A stretch of 64,000 nt of DNA from an alpha proteobacterium SCGC AAA536-G10 (GCA_000384615.1 ARQU01000010.1:1-64000); one strand, 5' to 3'; counted from the first letter of the stretch, positions 1-9,928 are shown. Notes: generated by a model from the letters alone, not told the origin. Program-made: numbers and translations.

Positions 1-519
1 TTAATCAATAACAGTTACAGCACGTCTGTTTTTTGACCAAGCCATACTATTAGAACCAACAACTGCGGGTTTTTCCTTTCCATAAGAAATTACCTTAATT
101 CTGTCAGGATCAATACCTTGTATAACTAAATAATCTCTTACAGCAGTTGCTCTTTGCTCACCTAAAGCTAGATTGTATTCCCGTGTGCCTCTTTCATCAC
201 AATGACCTTCAACTATGAAGTTCAAGTCGGTATTAGCTCTAAGAAATCTTGACTGAGCATCAAGCATTATTTTAGCACTTGAATCTAATTTAGCTGAGTC
301 ATAATCGAATAAAACTCTATCACCAACAGCAATTAATTTATCTGAAGCTGTTTGCTTAGCTTGTGCAAATAAACTTTTGTTTTTGTCAACTGAGCTTGAA
401 GCTGAGGTAGATCCACTTGATGAAGTTGAGCTACCACTAGTAACTACTTTTTGAGATGCAGTCTCACAAGCTGAAAGTAAAGCAACCGCACCTATTAAAG
501 CAATAATTCTCTTATTCAT
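1..519 (-). CDS. pal: Peptidoglycan-associated lipoprotein Pal
   Basis: Outer-membrane lipoprotein that anchors the outer membrane to peptidoglycan and binds TolB during constriction. The 172-residue product starts with a lipoprotein signal ending in the lipobox LLSAC (Cys18), followed by a Ser-rich linker (about 28-45) and an OmpA-like peptidoglycan-binding domain (about 65-170) with the typical segments FDYDSAKL, EGHCDERGTREYN and SYGKEKP. It is the last gene of the minus-strand tol cluster, 108 bp after tolB. Its stop codon occupies the first three bases of the window, so the gene is complete. The cpoB/ybgF gene that usually follows would lie outside the window. Confidence 0.96.
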   Translation of the reverse strand: MNKRIIALIGAVALLSACETASQKVVTSGSSTSSSGSTSASSSVDKNKSLFAQAKQTASDKLIAVGDRVLFDYDSAKLDSSAKIMLDAQSRFLRANTDLNFIVEGHCDERGTREYNLALGEQRATAVRDYLVIQGIDPDRIKVISYGKEKPAVVGSNSMAWSKNRRAVTVID

Positions 520-627
520 TTCAAACTCCTTAAAACTTGCTAGTTCAAATATATTAATAATATTTTTAATTTGTAAACATTAAACTACTTAACTTTAAAA
601 TTCAACTTTTTTTAAATATGATTTTAA

Positions 628-1968
628 TCAGTTCGGAATGAGCGGAGACCAAGCAGGGTCTGATCCGTCACTAGGCGTAATAACTCTTGTTTCTCTAAAG
701 CCTGTAATATCAATTTTATATAAATTTACATTTGAGCTTTTGCCATCGTCTACAGGAGCCTCTTGCTTAAAATACATTAAAACTCTTCCATTAGGCGCCC
801 AAGTAGGACCTTCGACTAAATAACCTTTCGCCAACAATCTTTCTCCGGACCCATCTGGCGACATTACACCAATGTAGAATACATTCTTAAGCATTTTTGT
901 AAATGCAATTAGTTCTCCTTTTGGAGCCCATACAGGTGTGGCGTACCTACCTTTTCCATAAGAAATTCTTTTAACATTTCTTCCATTGGCATCCATGATA
1001 TAAATTTGTTGGGATCCACCACGATCAGAGTTAAATATAATTTTTTTACCATTCGGAGAAAAACTTGGAGATGTATCTATAGAAGGGCTGTTTGTAAGCC
1101 TGGTCACTTTTTGATTATTCAAATTCATAGTATAGATATCTGTTACACCTTTTTCTGCCAAACTCATAATAATTTTGTCTCCAAGTGGAGAAAATCTCGG
1201 AGCAAAAGTCATCCCTGGGAAAGATCCTAATAATTCTTGTTGGCCTGATTCTAAATTAAATATATAAACTCGTGGTTCATTTTTAAAGTAAGCTAGATAG
1301 GTTATTTCTTGTGTTGTTGGGGAAAACCTTGGAGTTAAAACTAGAAAACTCCCATCTGTTAGATATTGATGATTTTCACCATCTTGGTCCATAATAGCTA
1401 GTCTTTTTAAACGCTTGTTTTGAGGGCCAGATTCTGCGACATAAACTATCCTTGTATCAAAATATCCACTATCTCCCGATAATCTCTCAAATATTTCATC
1501 TGAAATTATGTGAGCTACTCTTCTCCAAGCTTTAGAGTCAACACTCAATCGTAATCCTATTAAATCAGTTTCAGCAATGATATCCCATAATCTAAACTCT
1601 ACTTCTATCTCCTGTGCACTTATATTTTTAACTGAGCCTGTTATTAAAGCTTTTATTCCAAGGGGTGTCCAGTCCGTAAAGTTTGGTCTAACTGAAGGAC
1701 TTGTAGGTGGGGCTATAAAAGCTGCGCTTTCAACTGCTTTAAATTGCCCTGATCCAACTAAATTATTTGATATAACTTCTGCAATTTGCCTGCCAATTTC
1801 GTTTGCCTTACCGTCTTTTCCAGTAAAATCAGCAATAGCTATTGGTAAAGGTTCAACCTGACCTGAATTAATTTTTATTCTAATATCCTCGGCAAAAACA
1901 TTAGAAATTAGAAAAGAATAAATTAAGATTAAAACTTTTAAAAATGATGTATTTAAATAATTGCCCAA
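628..1968 (-). CDS. tolB: Tol-Pal system protein TolB
   Basis: Periplasmic TolB links the inner-membrane TolQRA complex to Pal. The 446-residue product has a signal peptide (hydrophobic 10-25, likely cleavage after VFA at 26), an N-terminal TolB domain (about 28-165) and a C-terminal beta-propeller built of PD40-type blades, visible as repeated SP-G-KI/APNG motifs ([48 protein letters not shown]). The length is normal for the family. It lies 76 bp downstream of tolA and upstream of pal on the same strand, the standard order. Confidence 0.97.
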   Translation of the reverse strand: MGNYLNTSFLKVLILIYSFLISNVFAEDIRIKINSGQVEPLPIAIADFTGKDGKANEIGRQIAEVISNNLVGSGQFKAVESAAFIAPPTSPSVRPNFTDWTPLGIKALITGSVKNISAQEIEVEFRLWDIIAETDLIGLRLSVDSKAWRRVAHIISDEIFERLSGDSGYFDTRIVYVAESGPQNKRLKRLAIMDQDGENHQYLTDGSFLVLTPRFSPTTQEITYLAYFKNEPRVYIFNLESGQQELLGSFPGMTFAPRFSPLGDKIIMSLAEKGVTDIYTMNLNNQKVTRLTNSPSIDTSPSFSPNGKKIIFNSDRGGSQQIYIMDANGRNVKRISYGKGRYATPVWAPKGELIAFTKMLKNVFYIGVMSPDGSGERLLAKGYLVEGPTWAPNGRVLMYFKQEAPVDDGKSSNVNLYKIDITGFRETRVITPSDGSDPAWSPLIPN

Positions 1969-2044
1969 AATCTACCCCAAAATTATTTAGTTATGTCTAA
2001 TTACTTTATAAGGCAGGATTATGGCAATTGTTAAAATATTTAAA

Positions 2045-2923
2045 TTAATAGTTGTTTATAAAGGATGGGTCGAAATCAAATAAAAAATTTTCAAATTTTT
2101 TTTCTTTCCCTTTTGGTAATGGCAATGGAGAACTATCTAATACTGCTCTTCTGGCAGTATCTGCTGTTGCACGATAAAATTTATTTTTTTGATATAAATT
2201 TTTGTCATAAATTTTGACACTTTTAATACTTCCGTCAAAACTAGTACTTATTTTAAGAGTTATGACCATTTTAACTTCACTTGCAGCATAAGAAACATTC
2301 CAAAATTTTTTAACATGATTTTGGATTTTATTAATATCCGTAATACTTAATTTTATTTCAGTTTGTTGAATTTGCCTGTTTGAATTACCAGCTATTTTTT
2401 TAATTTTTTTTAATATTTCAGTATTATTATGCTGCTTCTTATTTTTTTTATTATCTTCAACATTTTTTTGAGGCTTTGCAAGTGTATTTAGAATACCTTT
2501 TGCCAAATTCTGTTTTTGTATGTTCTTTATTTTTTCTGGCTTTTTCTCTACTCTAGGTATAGATATTTTTTTTACTTTTTTTATCTTAGGCTTAGGTTTT
2601 TTTTTAATTAATTGTGCAATTTCTCTAATTTCTTTTTTCTTCTTTAACTCCACATTCTTTTTATCAATCATTTTTTTACTAGGTAACGGTGGTGGTGACA
2701 TTTTTTTTACTTTTTCCTTTTTTATCTCCTTTTTATTTTTTTTAACTTTTTTTACTTTTTTTTCCCCTAACTTAAGAGATGTTTTGGAACTAATTGGAGT
2801 GTCTTCAACAATATCAATAGGTAACTCAACAGGTTCTTTAACTCTAAAAGAAGGTAACCCATAATAAGCAACCATAATAAAAAAGACATGGAACCCAATC
2901 GAGATAAAAGTTGACTTAATCAT
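2045..2923 (-). CDS. tolA: TolA-like Tol-Pal energy-transducing protein
   Basis: Inner-membrane protein expected to span the periplasm and couple TolQR proton flow to TolB/Pal. The 292 residues show one N-terminal membrane segment (about 5-25), a long Lys-rich low-complexity stretch (about 45-185, many KK and KKIKK repeats) that stands in for the helical TolA II domain, and a C-terminal TonB/TolA-fold domain (about 195-290) with SPLPLPKGKEK near the end. The Lys-rich stretch makes the template poly-purine, so the opposite strand shows a meaningless Phe-rich frame. It sits 4 bp after tolR. Identity rests on position and architecture, since TolA sequences are poorly conserved. Confidence 0.88.
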   Translation of the reverse strand: MIKSTFISIGFHVFFIMVAYYGLPSFRVKEPVELPIDIVEDTPISSKTSLKLGEKKVKKVKKNKKEIKKEKVKKMSPPPLPSKKMIDKKNVELKKKKEIREIAQLIKKKPKPKIKKVKKISIPRVEKKPEKIKNIQKQNLAKGILNTLAKPQKNVEDNKKNKKQHNNTEILKKIKKIAGNSNRQIQQTEIKLSITDINKIQNHVKKFWNVSYAASEVKMVITLKISTSFDGSIKSVKIYDKNLYQKNKFYRATADTARRAVLDSSPLPLPKGKEKKFENFLFDFDPSFINNY

Positions 2924-2927
2924 CAGC

Positions 2928-3353
2928 TCAACTTTCTTTTAACTTAGCTACTAACGCAACCTTCTTAAAACCAGACCTTTTTATTTTCGCTATTATATCT
3001 AAAACTATTCCATATGGAACATTTTTGTCACCTCTGACATAAATTCTAAGATTTTTATTTCCGGAACTAATAGCCTTAAGACGAGGTAAAAGATTAAGAG
3101 CATCAATTACTCTTTCTTGAATATATAAGTCACCATTTTGTTTTATACTAACTACTATTGGGTCACCTTTTGAGTTTAATTGAGCTGCCTTTGTTTTTGG
3201 AAGATCTACTGTAACACCTACGGTTAGTAGAGGAGCGGTAATCATGAAAACAATTAACAAAACCAACATAACGTCAACAAATGGCGTAACATTGATTTGG
3301 CTCATCATCTTATTTTTTTTATAATTATTTTTATTAAGGATCCGGTTATACAT
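2928..3353 (-). CDS. tolR: TolR/ExbD family biopolymer transport protein
   Basis: Stator-like subunit of the TolQR proton channel. The 141-residue protein has the ExbD signature QINVTPFVDVMLVLLIVFM, with the conserved membrane Asp at position 27, one membrane helix (about 24-44), and a periplasmic ExbD domain with PKTKA and RGDKNVPYG. It directly abuts tolQ upstream and is 4 bp from tolA downstream. The stretch before Met16/Met17 is a Lys/Asn-rich tail, so translation could start at either Met; I kept the first ATG. Confidence 0.96.
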   Translation of the reverse strand: MYNRILNKNNYKKNKMMSQINVTPFVDVMLVLLIVFMITAPLLTVGVTVDLPKTKAAQLNSKGDPIVVSIKQNGDLYIQERVIDALNLLPRLKAISSGNKNLRIYVRGDKNVPYGIVLDIIAKIKRSGFKKVALVAKLKES

Positions 3354-4067
3354 TTAGTTTTCTTCAACCTGTCGTTGTAAAATTGATGAAAATTCTATTG
3401 AGAAATATTCTAAATTGTTAGATAATTTTTCTAAATCATTCGAAAATTTGTTGTAGGCTGCTACTGCAGGTATAGCTGCTAATAAACCTAAAGCTGTTGC
3501 AAACAAAGCCTCTGCTATTCCAGGTGCAACCACTGCCAGACTTGTATTATTACTAATAGCTATTGATTGAAAAGCATTAACTATACCCCAGACTGTACCT
3601 AACAAACCTATAAAAGGTGCGACAGAACCTATTGAGGCTAAAAAACTCATACCTATTTCTAATTTTTCAATCTCTCTACTTATAGATATGTGCATAGAAT
3701 TATTAATTCTTTGAAATATCTCGTTAAATTTGTTTGTAGATAAAGAATGCTTTGAATTTACTCTATTAAACTCTCTCATGCCAGTTATAAAAACTCTTAC
3801 ATGAGCACTGTTAGTATTTTCAGAATAATCTTGATACAATTCATCTAGATTAATACCTGACCAAAAAACATCCTCAAATTCAACAGAACTTTTTTTTTCT
3901 CTTCTTATTGTATTTGACTTATTAATAATAATAGTCCAACACCAAATAGATGCAAATATAAGAAGAAACATGACCCCTTTAACAAAAGGATCCGCCTGAA
4001 AAAAAAGGCCTAATATAGTTAAATCTGGGCCATTTGAAATAAATTCTGTCTTAACTTCTGGATTCAT
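3354..4067 (-). CDS. tolQ: TolQ proton channel protein
   Basis: Inner-membrane MotA/TolQ/ExbB proton-channel protein that energises TolA. The 237 residues contain three membrane helices (about 29-48, 141-165 and 184-204). The last two carry the family motif SVAPFIGLLGTVWGIV and the ATALGLLAAIPAVAAYN helix. Length and topology match TolQ. It is immediately upstream of tolR with no gap and 22 bp downstream of ybgC, the conserved ybgC-tolQ-tolR-tolA-tolB-pal order. Confidence 0.97.
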   Translation of the reverse strand: MNPEVKTEFISNGPDLTILGLFFQADPFVKGVMFLLIFASIWCWTIIINKSNTIRREKKSSVEFEDVFWSGINLDELYQDYSENTNSAHVRVFITGMREFNRVNSKHSLSTNKFNEIFQRINNSMHISISREIEKLEIGMSFLASIGSVAPFIGLLGTVWGIVNAFQSIAISNNTSLAVVAPGIAEALFATALGLLAAIPAVAAYNKFSNDLEKLSNNLEYFSIEFSSILQRQVEEN

Positions 4068-4089
4068 TTTTAAACCTTTATAATTACTG

Positions 4090-4548
4090 TCAATTATTTT
4101 GAAAAAAAGGGTTTTTTAAAATTCTATTAATACGCTTTATTTTAAAGCTCCTACTCATAGCTACTATTTGAATAGTACCTGAAACTAACAATTCTTTTGT
4201 TTGATTCATGTTGCTATACCTATATGCTAATTGTTGTATTGTTATACTGGTGTTTTTGGCATATTTAAGGCAGGTTTCTATTAATAATGTGTCATTCAAT
4301 ACAGCCGGTTTTAACCATCTTATGTCAGCCTTTCTAACAACTAAAATAATATCATAAGTTTTTGTTAATTTTATTTGATCTATTTTTATTAAGTTTAAAA
4401 GAGAGGTACGCGCCCTTTCAAAATATTTTAAATAATTTGTATGATAAACAATCTGACCTGCATCAGTATCTTCGTAAAAAACTTTAACGACATAATAATG
4501 TTTATTATTATTGATTATACCATCAAGATTTTGAAAATTAATTTTCAT
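4090..4548 (-). CDS. ybgC: YbgC-type acyl-CoA thioesterase (hotdog fold)
   Basis: Hotdog-fold acyl-CoA/acyl-ACP thioesterase usually encoded as the first gene of the tol-pal cluster. The 152-residue sequence carries the 4-hydroxybenzoyl-CoA thioesterase motif YEDTDAGQIVYHTNYLKYFE, including the catalytic Asp. The substrate cannot be told from sequence; the family prefers short-chain or phospholipid-related acyl thioesters. It is 20 bp downstream of ruvB, so the ruv and tol clusters are probably co-transcribed. Confidence 0.94.
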   Translation of the reverse strand: MKINFQNLDGIINNNKHYYVVKVFYEDTDAGQIVYHTNYLKYFERARTSLLNLIKIDQIKLTKTYDIILVVRKADIRWLKPAVLNDTLLIETCLKYAKNTSITIQQLAYRYSNMNQTKELLVSGTIQIVAMSRSFKIKRINRILKNPFFQNN

Positions 4549-4568
4549 TTACCTAAATAATCTAAAAA

Positions 4569-5627
4569 TTATTTCTCTGTCGAATTCATCATATCAGTCT
4601 GCTCTTCGGCATTTTTTGGCGGATTTAAACCTAAATGTCTCCAACCTGAAGCAGAAACGAATCTACCTCTTGAAGATCTTTGAATTAAACCCCGTTGTAA
4701 TAAATAAGGTTCTATTACTTCTTCTATCATATCTTTTTGTTCTGACAAAATTGCAGATAAAGTATCTAGTCCTACTGGACCACCTTGATATTTTTCAATA
4801 ATAACATTTAGATATTTTCGATCAATTGCATCCAAACCAGATCGATCAACATCCAACTGTGTTAAAGCATTGTCAGCAAATTTTTGATCTATTTTTGGAT
4901 TGTTTGATATAGAAAATATATCTCTAACTCTCCTTAGAAGTCTTCCTGCAACTCTTGGGGTTCCTCTTGAGCGTTTCGCTATTTCGTAAGCACCACTTTC
5001 CTCAATATTTAATTGCAGTTTTTCAGCTAACTTAAGAAGAATTGTTACTAAATCTTTAGAACTATAAAACTCCATTCTAATTTGAATACCAAACCTATCT
5101 CTTAATGGTGTTGTTAACAAACCAGACCGTGTAGTTGCACCGACAAGGGTAAAGGGAGGTAAGTCAATTTTAATAGTTCTTGCCGAAGGGCCTTCGCCAA
5201 TAATTAAATCTAACTGGAGATCTTCCATAGCTGGATATAAAATTTCTTCTATATTTGGGGATAAACGATGTATTTCATCTATAAATAAAACATCTTTAGG
5301 TTGTAAGTTTGTTAATAAAGCTGCTAAATCACCAGCCTTATTTATAATAGGGCCCGATGTAGACCTAAACCCAACTCCTAATTCAAATGATATAATTTGT
5401 GCTAAAGTTGTCTTTCCAAGTCCAGGTGGTCCAAATAATAACACATGATCCATAGCCTCTTGTCTTGTGCAGGCTGCAGAAATAAATGTAGATAAATTTT
5501 TTTGAACTTGAGGTTGACCAATAAACTCTTTTAACTGTTTTGGTCTTAAATTTAAATCTTTATTTTCTTTTTGTTCGAAAACTTTAAGATCAACCAACCT
5601 ATCACCCATTTTATTTTCATCAATCAT
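4569..5627 (-). CDS. ruvB: Holliday junction branch migration helicase RuvB
   Basis: AAA+ motor that, with RuvA, drives branch migration of Holliday junctions. The 352-residue protein has the Walker A GPPGLGKT (66-73), Walker [10 protein letters not shown], the arginine-finger region with GATTRSG, and a C-terminal winged-helix domain (about 270-335). The start codon overlaps the ruvA stop by four bases, indicating translational coupling; an internal ATG at codon 7 is an alternative start. It is followed by ybgC. Confidence 0.98.
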   Translation of the reverse strand: MIDENKMGDRLVDLKVFEQKENKDLNLRPKQLKEFIGQPQVQKNLSTFISAACTRQEAMDHVLLFGPPGLGKTTLAQIISFELGVGFRSTSGPIINKAGDLAALLTNLQPKDVLFIDEIHRLSPNIEEILYPAMEDLQLDLIIGEGPSARTIKIDLPPFTLVGATTRSGLLTTPLRDRFGIQIRMEFYSSKDLVTILLKLAEKLQLNIEESGAYEIAKRSRGTPRVAGRLLRRVRDIFSISNNPKIDQKFADNALTQLDVDRSGLDAIDRKYLNVIIEKYQGGPVGLDTLSAILSEQKDMIEEVIEPYLLQRGLIQRSSRGRFVSASGWRHLGLNPPKNAEEQTDMMNSTEK

Positions 5628-6301
5628 TCTATTGATCCTGACAATCGCTTTAGAGCTATTGGTACGATTTTGCTAACAGTAAAATTTTTATATGTTTCTA
5701 GACTAGTGTCATTCTTAATTTTCATTACTACTGAAAATACATCACTTCTCGAATATCCTAAATTTACCAATGCTGAAATGATATCCTCAACTTCCACTGA
5801 TAGATCAGTAAGATTATCGTCTTTATTTAAATTTAACTTTTCTTCAATTATGTTGGGCAAATTATTACCAATGAAGTTATTTGATATACTATTATTAAAA
5901 TTTAATACCTTCTCAACTAATTCTGTTGTTATTCTTCCAGCAACCTTGGGACCAATCCCATCTGCCCGTGAAATCATTGCTTTATCTGCTGAAGTAATAG
6001 CCAAAATTATTTCTTCGACATTCAAGGTTGAAAGAATTGAAAGAGCGGCTCTAGGACCAACCCCTTGAACAGTTTGTAATAATTTAAAGATATTTTGATC
6101 TTTATACGATGAAAAGCCATACATTACAATTTTATCATCTTTTATTTGCATATCTGTGAATAATGTTAATTTTGATCCAATTCCATCTAAAGAGGCTATT
6201 AATTTTGATGAAACATTCAAAAGATAACCAACGCCATTTACTTCCAATACTATCTCAGACTTACCTATTAAGGATAGTATACCATTTAAAGAAGCTATCA
6301 T
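5624..6301 (-). CDS. ruvA: Holliday junction DNA-binding protein RuvA
   Basis: RuvA tetramers bind four-way junctions and recruit RuvB. The 225-residue product opens with the OB-fold ([23 protein letters not shown]) and has two helix-hairpin-helix motifs ([17 protein letters not shown] and [12 protein letters not shown]). The C-terminal UBA-like domain (about 175-222) is reached through an Asn-rich linker. It lies 30 bp after ruvC and overlaps ruvB by four bases. Confidence 0.97.
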   Translation of the reverse strand: MIASLNGILSLIGKSEIVLEVNGVGYLLNVSSKLIASLDGIGSKLTLFTDMQIKDDKIVMYGFSSYKDQNIFKLLQTVQGVGPRAALSILSTLNVEEIILAITSADKAMISRADGIGPKVAGRITTELVEKVLNFNNSISNNFIGNNLPNIIEEKLNLNKDDNLTDLSVEVEDIISALVNLGYSRSDVFSVVMKIKNDTSLETYKNFTVSKIVPIALKRLSGSIE

Positions 6302-6331
6302 ATAGGACCTAAAAATTAATTACTAAAAATA

Positions 6332-6880
6332 TTACACATTTTTTTCTTTTAATAAAGCTTTAGCTATAGCTGAGTTCAAACCAATATTATCGTCTAATAA
6401 TTTTGAGTTGATATTGTCGTAACCAACGTGTTGCGCAGAAATTGCTATTGCTAATGCATCTGAGCTATCTTCGTTTTTTGGGACAATATTTAATAATTTT
6501 TCTATCATTGATTTTATTTGATCTTTTGACGCAGAACCGTAACCCGTAACTGTTTTTTTCACTAACTTTGGTGCCAGCTCTTTAATACTAAGACCTGCTT
6601 GTGCTAGCACTAATATCGAAACACCTCTTGCCATTCCAAGCTTCAAACTTGAACCAGTCCCTGGCCCTACAAAAATCTGCTCTATTGCAGATAAATTTGG
6701 ATCATACTTTTCAATAATTACAGTTAACTTATTTTTTAAAAATAGTAGTCTTTCTCCAACTAAAGATATAGGAGGGGGGGATATCCTTCCATCAGCAACA
6801 TGAACTAATCTATTACTTTTTAACTCAATAATTCCCCAACCTGTATTCCTTAAACCTGGATCAATACCAATTATACGCAA
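6332..6880 (-). CDS. ruvC: Crossover junction endodeoxyribonuclease RuvC
   Basis: Resolvase that cuts Holliday junctions symmetrically. The 182-residue protein keeps the RNase H-like active site: Asp7 in IGIDPGLRNTGWG, Glu67 in SAIEQIFVG, and Asp138 and Asp141 in EDSSDALAIA. Its place between yebC (14 bp upstream) and ruvA is the usual alphaproteobacterial yebC-ruvC-ruvA-ruvB order. Confidence 0.97.
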   Translation of the reverse strand: MRIIGIDPGLRNTGWGIIELKSNRLVHVADGRISPPPISLVGERLLFLKNKLTVIIEKYDPNLSAIEQIFVGPGTGSSLKLGMARGVSILVLAQAGLSIKELAPKLVKKTVTGYGSASKDQIKSMIEKLLNIVPKNEDSSDALAIAISAQHVGYDNINSKLLDDNIGLNSAIAKALLKEKNV

Positions 6881-6894
6881 AATTACACCCTTTT

Positions 6895-7641
6895 TTATAA
6901 ATCAATTTTTTCCAGAATTTCTTCTTTAATTTCAAAATTACCATATACGCTCTGAACATCTTCACAATTGTCAAGTGTGTCTAAAAGCTTTAAAATTGAA
7001 GTTGCTTTTTTTTCATCATCAATTTGAATATAATTTTCGGGGTACCATATCAACTCAGCTTGGTCTGGAATTCCCAAAAGACTTTCAAGTTTTTCACGAA
7101 CGTTGTTAAACTCATTGACTGAAGTAATTATCTCATAATTAGTGTGATCTGATTTTACATCATCAGCTCCAACTTCTATAGCGATATCAAAAATTTCGTC
7201 ATCACTCTTTATATTTTTTTGATATACAATTTGACCTACATTATTAAACATAAAAGATACTGAACCAGTCTCTGCTAAGTTACCACCATACTTTGCAAAG
7301 GAAGATCTTACTTCTGCAGCGGTTCTATTTCGATTATCTGTTAGTGCATCTACAATTAAAGCCACACCACCTGAAGCATATCCCTCATATCTAACCTCTT
7401 CTAAGTTAGAACTTTCTCCATCTTCTGCTTTTTTAATAACCCTTTCGATATTGTCTTTGGGCATATTTACAGCTCTACAAGCCGATAGTGCAGATCTTAA
7501 TCTAGGATTGCTAGATGGATCCGGTCCACCTCGAACTGCCACTTGTAATTCTTTTGTGAGTCTAGCAAATTTTTTAGCTCTTCTAGCATCTTGAGCTCCT
7601 TTGCGATGCATAATATTTTTAAATTTTGAGTGCCCAGCCAT
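6895..7641 (-). CDS. yebC: YebC/PmpR family protein
   Basis: Conserved YebC/PmpR/TACO1 family protein; members act as transcription regulators or help ribosomes through difficult sequences. The 248 residues start with the signature MAGHSKFKNIMHRKGAQDARRA and keep the acidic three-domain architecture, with YEGYASGGVA and NRNRTAAEVRS in the middle. Length is typical. It is co-oriented with ruvC (14 bp) and preceded by the YmdB-type gene. Confidence 0.96.
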   Translation of the reverse strand: MAGHSKFKNIMHRKGAQDARRAKKFARLTKELQVAVRGGPDPSSNPRLRSALSACRAVNMPKDNIERVIKKAEDGESSNLEEVRYEGYASGGVALIVDALTDNRNRTAAEVRSSFAKYGGNLAETGSVSFMFNNVGQIVYQKNIKSDDEIFDIAIEVGADDVKSDHTNYEIITSVNEFNNVREKLESLLGIPDQAELIWYPENYIQIDDEKKATSILKLLDTLDNCEDVQSVYGNFEIKEEILEKIDL

Positions 7642-7669
7642 TTAAATATTCCTATTTTTTATAAATTAG

Positions 7670-8479
7670 TTATATTAAACTAGTTTGTTCTAATTTACCT
7701 CCCAATCTTAAAGGAATTATTGATTTACTCAAACCATTTGTGTCAGTTTCTATAACAACACCACATAGAGTTGGTTCACCAGATGAAACTTCAAGCCTAG
7801 ATTTTTTTTCATTAGGATACATAAATCTGTTAAGAGCATCATTTTTATTCATACCTATAATAGAGTTATAATCACCACTCATTCCAACATCAGTTATATA
7901 AGCAGTTCCATTTTCTAAAATTTGATGATCTGCTGTTGGCACATGCGTGTGGGTGCCGACAACTGCAGATACCTTACCATCAAGTGCAAAACCTAGAGCC
8001 ATCTTTTCAGAAGACGCCTCACCATGAACATCTACTAAGGAAAAATCAACATTATTTGTTAATTTAAGATTATTAATAATTAATGGTATTTTGTCAAAAA
8101 CATGATCTGATCTCGACATAAATAAGTTTGTCATAATATTAGCCACACCTATGGTACCACCTTTTACTTCAACAATTGTAATACCTAAACCAGGCGTGCC
8201 TTCAATCATGTTCATAGGCCGAAGTAATCTGTCAGATTTAGAAATATATGAAATTATTTCTCTTTTATCCCAAATGTGATTTCCAGTAGTCAAAACATCA
8301 GCACCTGCTTTGAAAAAATCATCACATATTGCAGGTGTTACTCCAAATCCACCAGCAGCATTTTCAACATTTATTATAATAGCATCAAGTTTTAATTGCG
8401 TTTTAAATTCAACTATTTTTTTTTGTGCTAAACTTCTTGCATTTCTTCCGACAATGTCTCCTAAAAATAAAACTTTCAT
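7670..8479 (-). CDS. YmdB-type metallophosphoesterase (2',3'-cyclic nucleotide phosphodiesterase family)
   Basis: Calcineurin-like metallophosphoesterase of the TIGR00282/YmdB family, whose characterised members hydrolyse cyclic nucleotides. Metal ligands can be placed: Asp8 (LFLGDIVGR), Glu39/Asn40 (NVENAAGGFG), Asn67/His68 (TTGNHIWDK), His152 (VDVHGEASSE), and His177 and His179 (GTHTHVPTAD). The 269-residue length is normal. It lies between the 5-formyl-THF cyclo-ligase gene and yebC, a frequent alphaproteobacterial arrangement. Its substrate in this organism is unknown. Confidence 0.92.
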   Translation of the reverse strand: MKVLFLGDIVGRNARSLAQKKIVEFKTQLKLDAIIINVENAAGGFGVTPAICDDFFKAGADVLTTGNHIWDKREIISYISKSDRLLRPMNMIEGTPGLGITIVEVKGGTIGVANIMTNLFMSRSDHVFDKIPLIINNLKLTNNVDFSLVDVHGEASSEKMALGFALDGKVSAVVGTHTHVPTADHQILENGTAYITDVGMSGDYNSIIGMNKNDALNRFMYPNEKKSRLEVSSGEPTLCGVVIETDTNGLSKSIIPLRLGGKLEQTSLI

Positions 8480-8503
8480 TGATTCCTTCTTTAAAAAAAT
8501 AGT

Positions 8504-9091
8504 TTAATATGATTTAGATAAAATTTCTTTTTCTGTAACTATATAGTCTAAATTTACATCATGATTTTCATTTGGTATTTTTTTGAATTCTTGTTTGCTA
8601 TATGCAAGGCCAATTGTAGCAAAAAACCTTTTTTCTTTATGAAAGTATTTTTTTAAATTAAAGATTGATTTATCATAATACCCACCTCCATACCCAAGTC
8701 TAAATAATTCTCTATCAAACATTAACATAGGAACAATCATAATTTGAGGTAAAATAATATCCTTAGCATGGGTAGGTTCTAAATTACCCAAAGGACCTAT
8801 TCTTAATTCATCGCCAGGTGACCATCTCCTAAATAACATAGATTTCTTAATGATATCCACAACTGGCATACTCATAATGATATTTCTATCCTGAAAATAT
8901 TTGACAAATTCAAAAGGGTCCAATTCGTTATTAATGGGGTAGTATAAAGATGCTGTTTCTATATTATGATTATAAAAAGAAATATTATTCAAACAATATT
9001 TTATTTGTTTGGTTAAATTAGTTTTAGAATCATCACCTAATTTAATCACCAATCTTTTTTTTTTTGCTAAAATTCTTAAGGTATTCTTCAT
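8504..9091 (-). CDS. 5-formyltetrahydrofolate cyclo-ligase
   Basis: Converts 5-formyl-THF to 5,10-methenyl-THF using ATP. The 195-residue protein has the YgfA/MTHFS motifs: a basic N-terminus, the acyl-binding region YYPINNELDPF, RIGPLGNLEP, and the nucleotide-binding GYGGGYYDKS. It lies directly downstream of the 6S RNA gene, the same ssrS-ygfA linkage seen in many proteobacteria, so its mRNA may come from the same transcript. Confidence 0.94.
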   Translation of the reverse strand: MKNTLRILAKKKRLVIKLGDDSKTNLTKQIKYCLNNISFYNHNIETASLYYPINNELDPFEFVKYFQDRNIIMSMPVVDIIKKSMLFRRWSPGDELRIGPLGNLEPTHAKDIILPQIMIVPMLMFDRELFRLGYGGGYYDKSIFNLKKYFHKEKRFFATIGLAYSKQEFKKIPNENHDVNLDYIVTEKEILSKSY

Positions 9092-9104
9092 TTATCTGCT
9101 CAAT

Positions 9105-9268
9105 AGAAGATTCGAAAGCCAGATAGTCGTTGGATAAGTTATCCTATGTTGCCTGTTAAACAGGTGGGCGCCATATACTGAAACCAGAGTTAAAGAAGTG
9201 ACGGCTCCCTAAAGATACTTATGGCCCCAAGGATTAAAGTTCCTAACAAAAAATCCAGCCTTCAGTCA
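9105..9268 (-). ncRNA. ssrS: 6S RNA (SsrS)
   Basis: Regulatory RNA that mimics an open promoter and binds the housekeeping RNA polymerase holoenzyme. Read on the minus strand, the region contains 6S-like conserved blocks (CCTTGGGGCCATAAG, TTTAGGGAGC, GGCGCCCACCTG). The ends can form a terminal stem: GAAGGCTGG (minus strand of 9255-9263) pairs, with G-U wobbles, with CTGGCTTTC (minus strand of 9114-9122). It fills the gap between zapA and the 5-formyl-THF cyclo-ligase gene, the canonical location. End points are approximate. Confidence 0.9.
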
Positions 9269-9272
9269 TATT

Positions 9273-9593
9273 TTATTTATTTTCAAGTAAAATTGCAACT
9301 CTATTCATTTTTTCAGTAGCTTTAGCTAACCATGCATTCAAATCTTCAATTTGACTAATATTCAAGTTATTATCAGTAATTGATTCTTTGTTTAATAATT
9401 TGTCCGCTAATATTAGAGTAGTCATAGCTAATAGTCTTGTCTCACCAATGACGCCAGAGACACTTATTAAATCTTTAATGATTTTATTTACTTCATGAGA
9501 TGACTCAATGAGTCTTTCTTCTTCACCAGATAAACATGACACAGGATACTTAATACCATTGACGTCTACATTAACTGTTATTTTATTTGACAT
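9273..9593 (-). CDS. zapA: Cell division protein ZapA
   Basis: Small FtsZ-ring-associated protein that cross-links FtsZ filaments. The 106 residues show the ZapA N-terminal segment (VNVDVNGIKYPVSCLSGEEERL) followed by helices with ETRLLAMTTLILADKLL and a C-terminal coiled coil. It is immediately upstream of 6S RNA and 11 bp after the small coiled-coil gene, matching the alphaproteobacterial zapA-ssrS neighbourhood. Confidence 0.93.
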   Translation of the reverse strand: MSNKITVNVDVNGIKYPVSCLSGEEERLIESSHEVNKIIKDLISVSGVIGETRLLAMTTLILADKLLNKESITDNNLNISQIEDLNAWLAKATEKMNRVAILLENK

Positions 9594-9604
9594 GAGTCGC
9601 CTTA

Positions 9605-9847
9605 CTAATTCTCTTTATCTAATTCTTGTCCATTATTTAATTCAATTTTAAGATTGTCTAGGCATCTTTCTGCATCGATAAATTTTAAATTAGCCTCTTT
9701 TAAATCTTTTTTTATTGCTTCGAGTTTAATTTTGTTTGTAACACTTTCAGCAACACTTTTTTCTAACTTTTTAATACTCTCTTCAAAGTTTTTTTGCATA
9801 TTTTTTAATTCTTCAAGTTTAATAATTTTTTTATCGTTAAAGTTCAT
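9605..9847 (-). CDS. Small coiled-coil protein (DUF4164-like)
   Basis: An 80-residue, highly charged protein predicted to be almost wholly one coiled-coil helix (residues 8-72, Lys/Glu/Leu heptads). Short coiled-coil proteins of the DUF4164 kind are commonly encoded just upstream of zapA in alphaproteobacteria, and this gene is 11 bp from zapA on the same strand. Function is unknown; a role with ZapA at the division ring is only inferred from linkage. The assignment rests on position and composition because coiled coils carry little family information. Confidence 0.7.
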   Translation of the reverse strand: MNFNDKKIIKLEELKNMQKNFEESIKKLEKSVAESVTNKIKLEAIKKDLKEANLKFIDAERCLDNLKIELNNGQELDKEN

Positions 9848-9928
9848 TAGTTAAATCACTTCCAAATATTTTATATAGTATATTAGATAAAATATCTAAC
9901 AGTTCAAATTTTTAATAGATTAATTTTA

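Noticed and set aside
2520-2864. Phe-rich plus-strand ORF of 114 codons
   Set aside because: It is the complement of the Lys-rich central part of TolA and has no independent features.
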